From Rhodobacter sp. 24-YEA-8 (lineage in GTDB: Bacteria > Pseudomonadota > Alphaproteobacteria > Rhodobacterales > Rhodobacteraceae): 64,000 nt of DNA. This document shows positions 25,165 through 32,631 of the stretch, piece by piece. The notes beneath the pieces were generated by a model. That model had not been told where the DNA came from. It was given only the letters and a program-made list of their open reading frames with translations, and made no database searches. Both the position numbers and the translations under genes were made by a program. Numbering within the stretch: position 1 is the first letter of the stretch; every line of letters starts with the position of its first letter. The DNA is taken from contig NZ_FNSK01000001.1 in NCBI RefSeq assembly GCF_900105075.1, positions 1,129,001 through 1,193,000 of the forward strand, given 5' to 3'.

Positions 25165-26280
25165 TCAGAACAGGCCGAGCTGGTCGCCTCTGGCAAAAGG
25201 CACCCGGAAGAGATCACAGCGCAGCGCCGGCTGCGGCGCGTCCAGGCCCAGTTTCGCGGCCGCGCGGCGGAAACGGTCGGCGATCAGCCGCGACCAGAGA
25301 CCTTCGCCCTTCATCCTTTTGCCGAATGTGGCGTCATAATCCCTGCCGCCATGCATCTCGCGCACCCGGTTCAGCACCTTGGTCGCGCGCCCGGGCTCGG
25401 CCCGTTCCAGCCAGTCGCGAAACAGCCCAGCCACCTCCTGCGTCAGCCGGAGAGAGATCCAGCTTGCGCTGGTCGCGCCGGCCTCCTGCGCGGCTTCCAG
25501 CAGCGGCTCGATCTCGTGATCGGTCAGGCCAGGGATCACCGGCGCCAGCATCAGCCGCACCGGGATGCCGGCCTCGCTCAGCCGCCTTATGATCTGAAGC
25601 CTGCGGGCAGGCGCCGGTGCGCGGGGTTCCATCTTGCGCGCAAGCGACTGATCCAGCGTGGTAATCGAGATGCCCACCCGCACAAGACCCTCCGCCGCCA
25701 TCGGCGCGAGAAGGTCGATATCGCGTTCGATCAGCGTGCCGCGGGTGGTGATCGCCAGCGGGTGGCGAAAGGCTGAAAGCACCTCGACCACCTCACGCGT
25801 CACCCGGTATTGCGCCTCGCCCGGCTGCCAGGGATCGGTATTGGTGCCAAGCGCGATGGGCGCGACCTTGTAGCTTCTGGCGCGAAGTTCACGGTCCAGC
25901 ACCGCGCCGATCCCCGGTTTCGCGATGAGCTTCGTCTCGAAATCCAGCCCCGGCGAGAGGTTGAGATAGGCATGGGTCGGCCGCGCGAAACAATAGATGC
26001 AGCCATGCTCACAGCCTCGCCAGGGATTGACCGAGCGGTCAAAGGGCAGATCGGGCGAGGCATTGCGGCTGATCGCGGATTTCGGCATTTCGCGGCTGAT
26101 TTCCGTCTGCACCAGCGCGTCATCTTCGACCATATCCCAGCCGTCGGACAGCGTCTCGCGGTGATGCGGCTCATAGCGGCCGGCCTCATTCAGACCGGCA
26201 CCGCGTGCCCTGACGCGCTGTCCCGGCAAAAGACCGGGCAGCGGTGTCGTCACAGGGCTTGAAGGACGGGGCGCTGGCAC
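25165..26280 (-). CDS. PA0069-family radical SAM protein
   Basis: 371 residues with a GTG start at 26280, AGGGAA upstream. The iron-sulfur motif is C90-x3-C94-x2-C97 in RGCEHGCIYCFARPTH, followed by GTNTDPWQP and the LVRVGISITTLD segment, all typical of the PA0069 group related to spore photoproduct lyase. The substrate is unknown. The last five residues, QLGLF, match the QLxLF pentapeptide that binds the DNA polymerase sliding clamp, which hints at work on DNA. It stands next to mmcB, a repair gene. Confidence 0.87.
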   Translation of the reverse strand: MPAPRPSSPVTTPLPGLLPGQRVRARGAGLNEAGRYEPHHRETLSDGWDMVEDDALVQTEISREMPKSAISRNASPDLPFDRSVNPWRGCEHGCIYCFARPTHAYLNLSPGLDFETKLIAKPGIGAVLDRELRARSYKVAPIALGTNTDPWQPGEAQYRVTREVVEVLSAFRHPLAITTRGTLIERDIDLLAPMAAEGLVRVGISITTLDQSLARKMEPRAPAPARRLQIIRRLSEAGIPVRLMLAPVIPGLTDHEIEPLLEAAQEAGATSASWISLRLTQEVAGLFRDWLERAEPGRATKVLNRVREMHGGRDYDATFGKRMKGEGLWSRLIADRFRRAAAKLGLDAPQPALRCDLFRVPFARGDQLGLF

Positions 26281-26451
26281 GGTGGGATTCCCTGAAAAAA
26301 GTTAAGAACAAAAATAGAACATGCGCCGGCAAAGAAAAGGGGGAAACGTGCGGAAGTCGGCTTTCTCTTCGCTAGTGTCGCAAACATCTGAGTGGAAGTG
26401 TCGTTTTCAGCCCATTGAAGGGGGAACGAACTCTCTCCGCTGGAGCGCCCC

Positions 26452-27150
26452 ATGGCCGATGACGACGAAATCATCCTCTCGGAACTTCCCGATGACGAGC
26501 TTGTCCTGCAGATGCATGACGATCTCTATGACGGGCTGAAGGACGAGATCGAAGAGGGGACGCGCCTCCTGCTGGACCGCGGCTGGACGCCTTATGACGT
26601 GCTCACCCAGGCGCTGGTGGCCGGCATGAAGATCGTCGGCGATGATTTCCGTGACGGGATCCTGTTCGTGCCCGAAGTTCTGCTTTCGGCAAATGCGATG
26701 AAGTCGGGGATGACCATCCTCAAGCCGTTGCTGGCGGAAACCGGCGCGCCGCGCATGGGCAAGATGGTGATCGGCACCGTCAAAGGTGACATTCACGACA
26801 TCGGCAAGAACCTTGTCGCGATGATGATGGAAGGCGCCGGCTTCGAAGTTGTGGATCTGGGCATTAACAACTCAGTGGAGAAATATCTTGAGGCGCTTGG
26901 CACGGAAACGCCTGATATCCTTGGGATGTCGGCGCTTCTGACCACCACCATGCCCTATATGAAAGTGGTGATTGATACGCTGAAGGAAAAAGGCATGCGC
27001 GAGGACTATATCGTGCTTGTGGGCGGGGCGCCGCTGAATGAGGAATTCGGCCGGGCGATCGGTGCGGATGCCTATTGCCGCGACGCGGCGGTGGCGGTCG
27101 AGACCGCGAAACAGCTGGTCGCGCGGCGGCACAATCAGCTGAGCGCCTGA
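26452..27150 (+). CDS. Corrinoid (B12-binding) methyl-carrier protein
   Basis: 232 residues. A helical cap domain (about 15-95) precedes a Rossmann-like cobalamin-binding domain with the signature D113-x-H115-x2-G118 in GTVKGDIHDIGKN, then VLVGGAPLNEEFGRAIGADAY. H115 would ligate cobalt. Such stand-alone proteins pass a methyl group between a donor methyltransferase and an acceptor. In Rhodobacterales one likely role is the cobalamin module of a split methionine synthase, and methylamine or betaine demethylation is the alternative. DUF1638 follows about 340 bp downstream. Confidence 0.9.
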   Translation: MADDDEIILSELPDDELVLQMHDDLYDGLKDEIEEGTRLLLDRGWTPYDVLTQALVAGMKIVGDDFRDGILFVPEVLLSANAMKSGMTILKPLLAETGAPRMGKMVIGTVKGDIHDIGKNLVAMMMEGAGFEVVDLGINNSVEKYLEALGTETPDILGMSALLTTTMPYMKVVIDTLKEKGMREDYIVLVGGAPLNEEFGRAIGADAYCRDAAVAVETAKQLVARRHNQLSA

Positions 27151-27167
27151 GATACCCCCGAAATTAA

Positions 27168-27204
27168 CAGGCTCCGGCGCAATCCGGAGCCTGATTTGTT
27201 TTCG
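27168..27204 (+). terminator. Hairpin terminator after the corrinoid protein gene
   Basis: A 10-bp perfect stem (27168-27177 with 27184-27193) and a 6-nt loop, followed by the T-rich stretch ATTTGTTTTC. Confidence 0.8.
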
Positions 27205-27258
27205 GCCTTGTGCGGGCCCGGTTGTGACCCCAGATTTAACAGGTGGAGGGTTGCGAAA

Positions 27259-27414
27259 ATGCCATTAACGTCGTTTCTCGGGCTGATTGCCCTGGTGATC
27301 CTTGCCGCTGGTCTGACGCTTTCGCTGGCGCTGAGCCTTGGTGTGCCATTATCCGTCATTGCGGTGGTGGCGATGCTCGGGAGCTTGGCCCTTGGCATGA
27401 AGCGGTGGCACTGA
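27259..27414 (+). CDS. Small hydrophobic membrane protein (51 aa)
   Basis: 51 residues with GGAGGG about nine bases before the ATG. It is almost entirely hydrophobic: SFLGLIALVILAAGLTLSLA and VPLSVIAVVAMLGSLALGM form two predicted membrane segments with a short KRWH end. It is flanked by the corrinoid protein and DUF1638 on the same strand. The function is unknown, and a link to either neighbour is not shown by sequence. Confidence 0.6.
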   Translation: MPLTSFLGLIALVILAAGLTLSLALSLGVPLSVIAVVAMLGSLALGMKRWH

Positions 27415-27490
27415 AATCTGGTGACGGTCGCGGCCTGAGGCTCAGGCCGACGATATCGTTTGCGGTGAATCCGAAAATCGGAGGCCTGTG

Positions 27491-28138
27491 ATGGAAAGGC
27501 CGAACCTGGCTGCAGAAGAGGTTATCGTGCCAGGCGGGGCAGAGGACCAGGGCGAGGGGCGGATCCTGTTGATCGCCTGCGGCGCGCTGGCGCGTGAAAT
27601 CCTTGATCTGAAACGCGCCAATGGCTGGACCCATCTCGATCTGCAATGTCTGCCCGCCAATCTGCATCTCTGGCCCGATAAGATCACCGCTGCGGTCGAA
27701 GCGGCGGTCCTTGCCTGGCAGGACAGCTATTCCCGGATTTTTGTGGTCTATGCTGATTGCGGCACGGGCGGCCTGCTTGCTGCGCGCTGTGCGGAGCTGG
27801 GGGTCGAGATGGTGGCAGGCCCGCATTGCTATTCGTTTTTCGAGGGCAATGAGAGTTTTGCGGCGCGGTCAGAGGAAGAGTTCACCGCCTTTTACCTCAC
27901 CGATTTTCTCGTCCGGCAATTTGAGGCTTTCGTGTGGAAGCCTATGGGGCTCGACCGGCACCCGGAGCTGCGCGACATGATCTTCGGGAATTATGAAAAG
28001 CTGGTCTACCAGGCGCAGACCGATGATCCGGCGCTGGACGCGAAGGCGCAAGACTGTGCAGCGCGGCTGGGCCTGGTCTATGAGCGTCGATTTACCGGAT
28101 ATGGCGATCTGGCGGCAGCGCTTGCCCGGCTGGGGTGA
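27491..28138 (+). CDS. DUF1638 domain-containing protein
   Basis: 215 residues from an ATG with GGAGG six bases upstream. Segments such as LIACGALAREILDLKRANG, YADCGTGGLLAARCAELGV and PHCYSFFEGNESFAAR carry conserved Cys and His residues that could bind a metal or cofactor. The function is unknown. DUF1638 genes are repeatedly found beside corrinoid proteins and methyltransferases, which suggests a part in cobalamin-dependent methyl transfer. The helper role is inference from context. Confidence 0.85.
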   Translation: MERPNLAAEEVIVPGGAEDQGEGRILLIACGALAREILDLKRANGWTHLDLQCLPANLHLWPDKITAAVEAAVLAWQDSYSRIFVVYADCGTGGLLAARCAELGVEMVAGPHCYSFFEGNESFAARSEEEFTAFYLTDFLVRQFEAFVWKPMGLDRHPELRDMIFGNYEKLVYQAQTDDPALDAKAQDCAARLGLVYERRFTGYGDLAAALARLG

Positions 28139-28594
28139 GGGGGCGTCGAGGCGGCCGGTTCAGATCAGCGACAGGCGCGACTGGCTGCGCAAAGGACGGG
28201 GTGTGCAAGTAAGGCGCGTTCCGCGTGAGCCAAAGACCGCAAACTGGTGGCAGTATATTGTGTTTTGATCGACCTGCATATGCGCGCAGTGCCCGGCGGC
28301 AAGGCCGACCTGTACTTGGCAGCCCGGCGGGCGCAGGGAGCGTGACGCGCTGTAGGTCGTGGCCTCAATCCCGAGCACGCCAACAGTGACTGGTCGCCGC
28401 AGCCGCTCAGAGCAACGATGTTTTTGGATGCGATGCTGCTGGTGGCGCTGTCGGGGCCCCGGCTCCTGGTGCCAGTCTTGAACAGACCCGCGTTTTCTGG
28501 ATGCTTTCGCGTCTCATCTTCTGTTGCCATTCGAACCCGGCGGGCGAGAGTTTTCAGTTCCTCGCATGCCTGCGCTTCGGGTTGCAGAACATCG
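28139..28594. other. Non-coding, degraded region
   Basis: About 450 bp with no supportable gene on either strand, directly beside a truncated transposase. Its broken short frames fit old insertion and deletion events. Confidence 0.45.
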
Positions 28595-29005
28595 CTACGT
28601 GAACGAACACGTCCTGCCTGGCGTTTCTCTGATCTGGTTTCGGTTCTTCGTGAACATCGTGGGGACCCTGATCCCGAGGCCCAGAGAACAGCAAAACAGC
28701 TGGCTGTAATCCGTCTGTTCTATGAGCTGCTGCCCGGACCGCGTCGGTAAAAGGAACTGCAGCAGGCCGGCCCGGATCAGTCGTACCGGCGCGATTGCGG
28801 GGCGACCCTCTTCTGCACCAAGCCGGTCGAGTTCGGCATCCAGTGAGCGCAGCGCATCGTTGACGACGGCCCGGATCTTGCGCTGTGGTTGCCGCGGCGG
28901 GATGCGGTGCTCGGGGTCGACCTCGCTGAACAGAGATCCCGTCGCTTCGTAGGGTCCACGCTTGGCCCCCTTCGTCCATGCAGGGGGCGATGAACCGTCT
29001 TTCAC
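28595..29005 (-). pseudogene. Truncated IS5-family transposase remnant
   Basis: The minus-strand frame from a GTG at 29005 encodes the N-terminal part of an IS5-type transposase: WTKGAKRGPYEATGSLFSEV, RKIRAVVNDALRSLDAELDR and GRPAIAPVRLIRAGLLQFLL. After LGLGIRVPTMFTKNRNQI the frame departs from the family and stops, so the catalytic DDE domain is missing. Several positions also deviate from usual family sequence. I see no terminal inverted repeats. It is an inactive relic. Confidence 0.75.
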
Positions 29006-29292
29006 GAGGGGCCTCGGGACGACAAGGCAGGGGTTTTCAGCGACCTCTTAAGGCGTGGAGCCAGGCCACAGTCCGGCAGCCGAAAGACACCTCCTGTCGG
29101 GTCACGGCCCTGACCGGCTCTGCGAAGCGCGGACTGACCTTCGGGTATTCGCCCACCCAGCCATGCGGGTCCGCGCAGGAGATGCCGCAGGCCAACAGCT
29201 TCAGCACAACACCCTCCCTGGCGCAGGCCGGATCGGGAACGGTTTCAATCGGGAGCGCAGCCCGGCAGTCGCGGATAAGGGCCGTGCGTATG
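29006..29292. other. Scar region next to transposase remnant
   Basis: About 290 bp. Overlapping short frames exist on both strands but none has a ribosome site or recognisable product. It is probably part of the same decayed insertion. Confidence 0.4.
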
Positions 29293-29514
29293 TCAGGCCC
29301 CGGGCTTCCGGAAATGCTGCAGACAATAGACGCGGATCGCTGAGGCGAGACCTTCCTCCGGGCGCCGTGTTTCGTCAATTTCAGATGCCAGGGCATTAAC
29401 AGAACAGGGCCTGGCATGCGCAATTTCAAGGAAAGCCTGCCAGAATTCCGGCTCCAGCGTGACACTGGTGCGGTGGCCGCGCAGCGTGAGTGAGTGTTTT
29501 TCCGGACCAGCCAT
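29293..29514 (-). CDS. Ribbon-helix-helix domain protein
   Basis: 73 residues from the ATG at 29514. The fold is suggested by HSLTLRGHRTSVTLEPEFWQ (beta strand plus first helix) and AFLEIAHARPCSVNALASEI, as in the RHH_4 group of small predicted DNA-binding proteins. It ends GLASAIRVYCLQHF, where the second helix packs. The ribosome site is weak. It is the last of a row of small minus-strand genes after fumC. Its target is unknown. Confidence 0.72.
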   Translation of the reverse strand: MAGPEKHSLTLRGHRTSVTLEPEFWQAFLEIAHARPCSVNALASEIDETRRPEEGLASAIRVYCLQHFRKPGA

Positions 29515-29548
29515 GGCTGAGGCTACCAAGCGCCGGGCAGGGGCGCCA

Positions 29549-29594
29549 GCCGGAGTTTTGCAAAACTCCGGCACGATTTCTGAACAGAAATCGT
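29549..29594. repeat. Twin perfect hairpins upstream of the RHH gene
   Basis: A 24-base perfect palindrome (29549-29572, centre GC) is followed without gap by ACGATTTCTG-AA-CAGAAATCGT (29573-29594). It sits just past the stop of the 76-residue gene on the minus strand and could act as its terminator. It resembles the twin hairpin at 25103-25147 in layout and in its TTTCTG...CAGAAA core. Confidence 0.75.
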
Positions 29595-29595
29595 T

Positions 29596-29826
29596 TCAGA
29601 CGACGCGGCGGAGCGGTTCGCAGTTGCAAAAGATCACGAATTGCCCCGCGTTTTCCACCACGGGGAAGCCACGCCTTTTCATCTCAGACAGAAACCAGGC
29701 CCGTCCGGCAAAGCGTTCGATATCGCGGACCTTGCGGCGGATCACGCCACCGCTTCGGGCGGCCTGGGATGAAAAGAGATGCAGGGTCCAGGCCTCACGG
29801 CTCAGACGATCTGAAAACCCGATCAT
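29596..29826 (-). CDS. Small conserved Rhodobacterales protein (76 aa)
   Basis: 76 residues starting MIGFSDRLSREAWTLHLFSS, with AGGAGG seven bases before the ATG. It contains a basic middle (GGVIRRKVRDIERFAGRAWF) and ends FVIFCNCEPLRRVV. From memory, database relatives are sometimes labelled N-(5'-phosphoribosyl)anthranilate isomerase. At this length it cannot be that TIM-barrel enzyme, so the label should be ignored. It lies in a minus-strand row after fumC and DUF4169. The function is unknown. Confidence 0.75.
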   Translation of the reverse strand: MIGFSDRLSREAWTLHLFSSQAARSGGVIRRKVRDIERFAGRAWFLSEMKRRGFPVVENAGQFVIFCNCEPLRRVV

Positions 29827-29872
29827 GGCGTACCTCCTGTCGGAGGGTGCACTGATCCGGGTTAAACGGGGG

Positions 29873-30094
29873 TTAATCCTGATCAGGATCTGGTCCGGCT
29901 GACGGACCGGGCTCGGATCCTGTATCCCGCCGGTGCTGGTCGAGTTCGCGGGTGGATTTCTCCACCCGCGCCTCTTCAGCCGCGCGCTCTGACAGGCTGC
30001 GACCGAATTTTACGGCATTGGCGTCAGCCTGTGCCCGCTTTTCGCGGCGCGCCCGATCCTTGCGGAAGCGGTTCAGGTTGACGAGGTCTGCCAT
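29873..30094 (-). CDS. DUF4169 family protein
   Basis: 73 residues, strongly basic at the start (NLNRFRKDRARREKRAQAD) and acidic and disordered at the end. This is the DUF4169 pattern of short Rhodobacterales proteins encoded after fumC. Its start overlaps the fumC stop by one base (TGATG), so it is translationally coupled to fumarase. The function is unknown. Confidence 0.85.
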   Translation of the reverse strand: MADLVNLNRFRKDRARREKRAQADANAVKFGRSLSERAAEEARVEKSTRELDQHRRDTGSEPGPSAGPDPDQD

Positions 30095-31500
30095 CAGTCT
30101 TTCGGACCGATCATATCTTCAGGACGCACGATGCGGTCGAAAGTCTCGCCATCGACAAAGCCGAGCGCGATTGCCTCCTCACGCAGGGTTGTGCCGTGTT
30201 TATGCGCGGTCTTGGCCACTTTCGTTGCATTGTCATAACCGATGGTGGGCGCCAGCGCCGTCACCAGCATCAGCGATTCCTTCATCAGCTTTTCGATCCG
30301 GGGAATATTCGCCTGGGTCCCGACCACCATATTATCGGTGAAGGAGCTTGCCGCATCGCCCAGCAACTGGATCGACTGCAGCACATTATAGCTCATCATC
30401 GGATTATAGACGTTCAGCTCGAAATGGCCCTGGCTGCCGGCAAAGGTCACCGCCGCGTCATTGCCCATGACATGGGCGCAGACCATGGTCAGCGCCTCGG
30501 CCTGGGTCGGGTTGACCTTGCCCGGCATGATCGAGGATCCGGGCTCATTTTCCGGCAGAATCAGCTCGCCCAGACCCGAACGCGGACCAGAGCCCAGGAG
30601 CCGCAGGTCGCTTGCGATCTTGTACAAGGACGCGGCCACGGTTTTCAGCGCGCCCGAGAAGAAGACCATCGCGTCATGCGCGGCCAGCGCCTCGAACTTG
30701 TTCGGGGCAGTCACGAAGGGCAGGGAGGTGATCTTTGCGATCTCGGCCGCCACGGCCACATCATACCCCTTGCGCGTGTTCAGGCCGGTGCCGACAGCGG
30801 TGCCGCCCTGGGCGAGCTCATAGATATGCGGCAGGGCGAGCTTCACGCGCTCGATCCCGCGGTCGACCTGGGTCGCATAGCCCGAAAACTCCTGGCCCAG
30901 GGTCAGCGGTGTCGCATCCTGAGTATGGGTCCGACCGATCTTGATGATGTCTTTGAATTCAGACGATTTCGCCCAGAGCGCTTTCGCGAGTTTCTCGAGC
31001 CCGGGCAGCAGCACATCGCGCGTATGCATCCCGATCGCGACATGCATTGCGGTCGGGAAAGTGTCGTTCGAAGACTGGCCCATATTTACATGGTCATTCG
31101 GGTGAACCGGTTTTTTCGAGCCCATCACGCCGCCGAGAATCTCGATCGCGCGGTTCGAGATCACCTCATTCGCGTTCATATTCGACTGGGTGCCCGAGCC
31201 GGTCTGCCAGACCACCAGCGGGAAATTGTCGTCGAACCTGCCGTCGATCACTTCCTGCGCGGCTTGCGCGATTGCGCCAACCAGGTCCTGGGACAGATCG
31301 CCCTGGGCGGCATTGACTGTCGCCGCCGCCTTTTTGATCACGCCGAGCGCGCGGATGATCGGGACCGGCTGCTTTTCCCAGCCAATCGGGAAATTGATGA
31401 TCGAGCGCTGCGTCTGGGCGCCCCAGTATTTATCCGCGGGGACGTCCAGCGGGCCAAAGCTGTCGGTCTCGGTACGGGTCTCAGTTCGGGTCGCAGACAT
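30094..31500 (-). CDS. fumC: Class II fumarate hydratase
   Basis: Interconverts fumarate and malate in the TCA cycle without an iron-sulfur cluster. It has 468 residues from the ATG at 31500, which has AGGAGG six bases upstream. A later-annotated start is unlikely because [20 protein letters not shown] begins soon after. Signatures are [54 protein letters not shown] and the superfamily loop [13 protein letters not shown]. It heads a small run with DUF4169 and the 76-residue protein. Confidence 0.97.
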   Translation of the reverse strand: MSATRTETRTETDSFGPLDVPADKYWGAQTQRSIINFPIGWEKQPVPIIRALGVIKKAAATVNAAQGDLSQDLVGAIAQAAQEVIDGRFDDNFPLVVWQTGSGTQSNMNANEVISNRAIEILGGVMGSKKPVHPNDHVNMGQSSNDTFPTAMHVAIGMHTRDVLLPGLEKLAKALWAKSSEFKDIIKIGRTHTQDATPLTLGQEFSGYATQVDRGIERVKLALPHIYELAQGGTAVGTGLNTRKGYDVAVAAEIAKITSLPFVTAPNKFEALAAHDAMVFFSGALKTVAASLYKIASDLRLLGSGPRSGLGELILPENEPGSSIMPGKVNPTQAEALTMVCAHVMGNDAAVTFAGSQGHFELNVYNPMMSYNVLQSIQLLGDAASSFTDNMVVGTQANIPRIEKLMKESLMLVTALAPTIGYDNATKVAKTAHKHGTTLREEAIALGFVDGETFDRIVRPEDMIGPKD

Positions 31501-31701
31501 GCGTGCCTCCTGCAAGTTCTCGGGGATTGCTGTACCGCAGCATGGCAGCGGAAATCAATCGGTATGCCATTGTATGCTAAGATGGTCCGCAGCCCGGCTG
31601 CCAGAACCGAAAAGGCACCCGCGCGGGGTGCCTTGTTCAAAGCGCTGTGGAAACAGGGTTGTCTGAAAACCGGACTTGATCTCTGGTTTCAGAGGTTTTT
31701 C

Positions 31702-32271
31702 TCAGGCGCCCCAGCTGCGCACCGCGCCGCAATCCATATGGACAAAGTCCGAGCGCGAATAGCGGCCGACGCCGCCAGCTGCACAGGCCGCAGCCGCACG
31801 TGCCATCTGATTCACCGAGCGCGATTTCAGCCGCAGATCGGCAGCCTGGCCGACGAGATGCAGCGAGTTCTTGGCGACCCCGCCCGATTGCGAGCGCAGC
31901 ATCGCATTGGTCTTGGCGCTGCGGAAGCCAGAAAGCAGCATGTAAGATTCGCTGACATCCATCAGCCGATGCGCCGCAGCCATGATATCGACATTGCGCG
32001 GATCCATCTGCTTGACATCGCCCGTGCGCCAGTCGCGCATGAAGTGATTGATTTCTTTCAATACTTCCGGAATGTATTTGCCTTCGATCCAGTAGATCGT
32101 GTCGATGCTTTCGCCTGTACGGCCCGAATACATCCGGATGCGGCGGATATCGCCCGCACCTTTCAGCACGCCAAAAGCATTGGAATAGGTTGGCGCGGCA
32201 ACCACAGCCGTAGCCGCGAACACGCCCAACAGCCCGCGACGCGAGATAAGGTTCGATGTGTTTTCAGTCAT
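31702..32271 (-). CDS. DUF882 / YcbK-like exported protein
   Basis: 189 residues with a twin-arginine-type signal (SRRGLLGVFAATAVVAA, residues 10-26). The mature domain has a peptidase M15A-like pattern: LLSGFRSAKTNAMLRS, NSLHLVGQAADLRL and SDFVHMDCGAVRSWG, supplying the His and Asp residues that bind zinc in this fold. A role in peptidoglycan editing is likely. It diverges from an L,D-transpeptidase gene, similar to the ycbB-ycbK pairing in E. coli. Confidence 0.88.
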   Translation of the reverse strand: MTENTSNLISRRGLLGVFAATAVVAAPTYSNAFGVLKGAGDIRRIRMYSGRTGESIDTIYWIEGKYIPEVLKEINHFMRDWRTGDVKQMDPRNVDIMAAAHRLMDVSESYMLLSGFRSAKTNAMLRSQSGGVAKNSLHLVGQAADLRLKSRSVNQMARAAAACAAGGVGRYSRSDFVHMDCGAVRSWGA

Positions 32272-32631
32272 AGCCTGTCCCGTAGTTTAGTCTTGTCGAC
32301 TGCCTGAGCGGCAGCTTCTCCTGCACGTTCATCTTCGGCTGGCGCATTTGCCTGCGCCCTTCCGGATGCATGGTCTGTATGGCACATCATGATTCGAAGC
32401 CCAAGCAAAGATTGCCTTTGGTTCCCCACTCAACCGCCGATAAGCAAAAAATCGCTGAATTCCTGACTGGTGGTCAGCGTGGCCCTGCTGCAACTATGAT
32501 CGAAAAACCGGCCCGGGTCTGTCGGGGGAGCGCAATATGGGGCCCGATGGACAGGATTGTGAATGGACATGGTGTCCAAATCGCTGAATCTAGCTGAAGC
32601 CGAAGCTTTTCGCATGTTTACGAGGTTGCAG
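32272..32631. other. Divergent region between DUF882 and L,D-transpeptidase genes
   Basis: About 300-360 bp, depending on the transpeptidase start. It should carry both promoters. A 12-base direct repeat AAATCGCTGAAT occurs near 32449-32460 and at 32578-32589. No independent gene is seen. Confidence 0.4.

Noticed and set aside
29037..29465. Minus-strand frame next to the transposase remnant
   Set aside because: It overlaps the ribbon-helix-helix gene in another frame, lacks a ribosome site and has no recognisable domain.
29596..29826. Label of phosphoribosylanthranilate isomerase for the 76-residue protein
   Set aside because: Far too short for a TIM barrel and without its motifs. The label appears to be inherited database error.
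30196..32307. 703-codon open frame antisense to fumC and the DUF882 gene
   Set aside because: It runs against two well-identified genes, has no ribosome site and its composition is that of a shadow frame.
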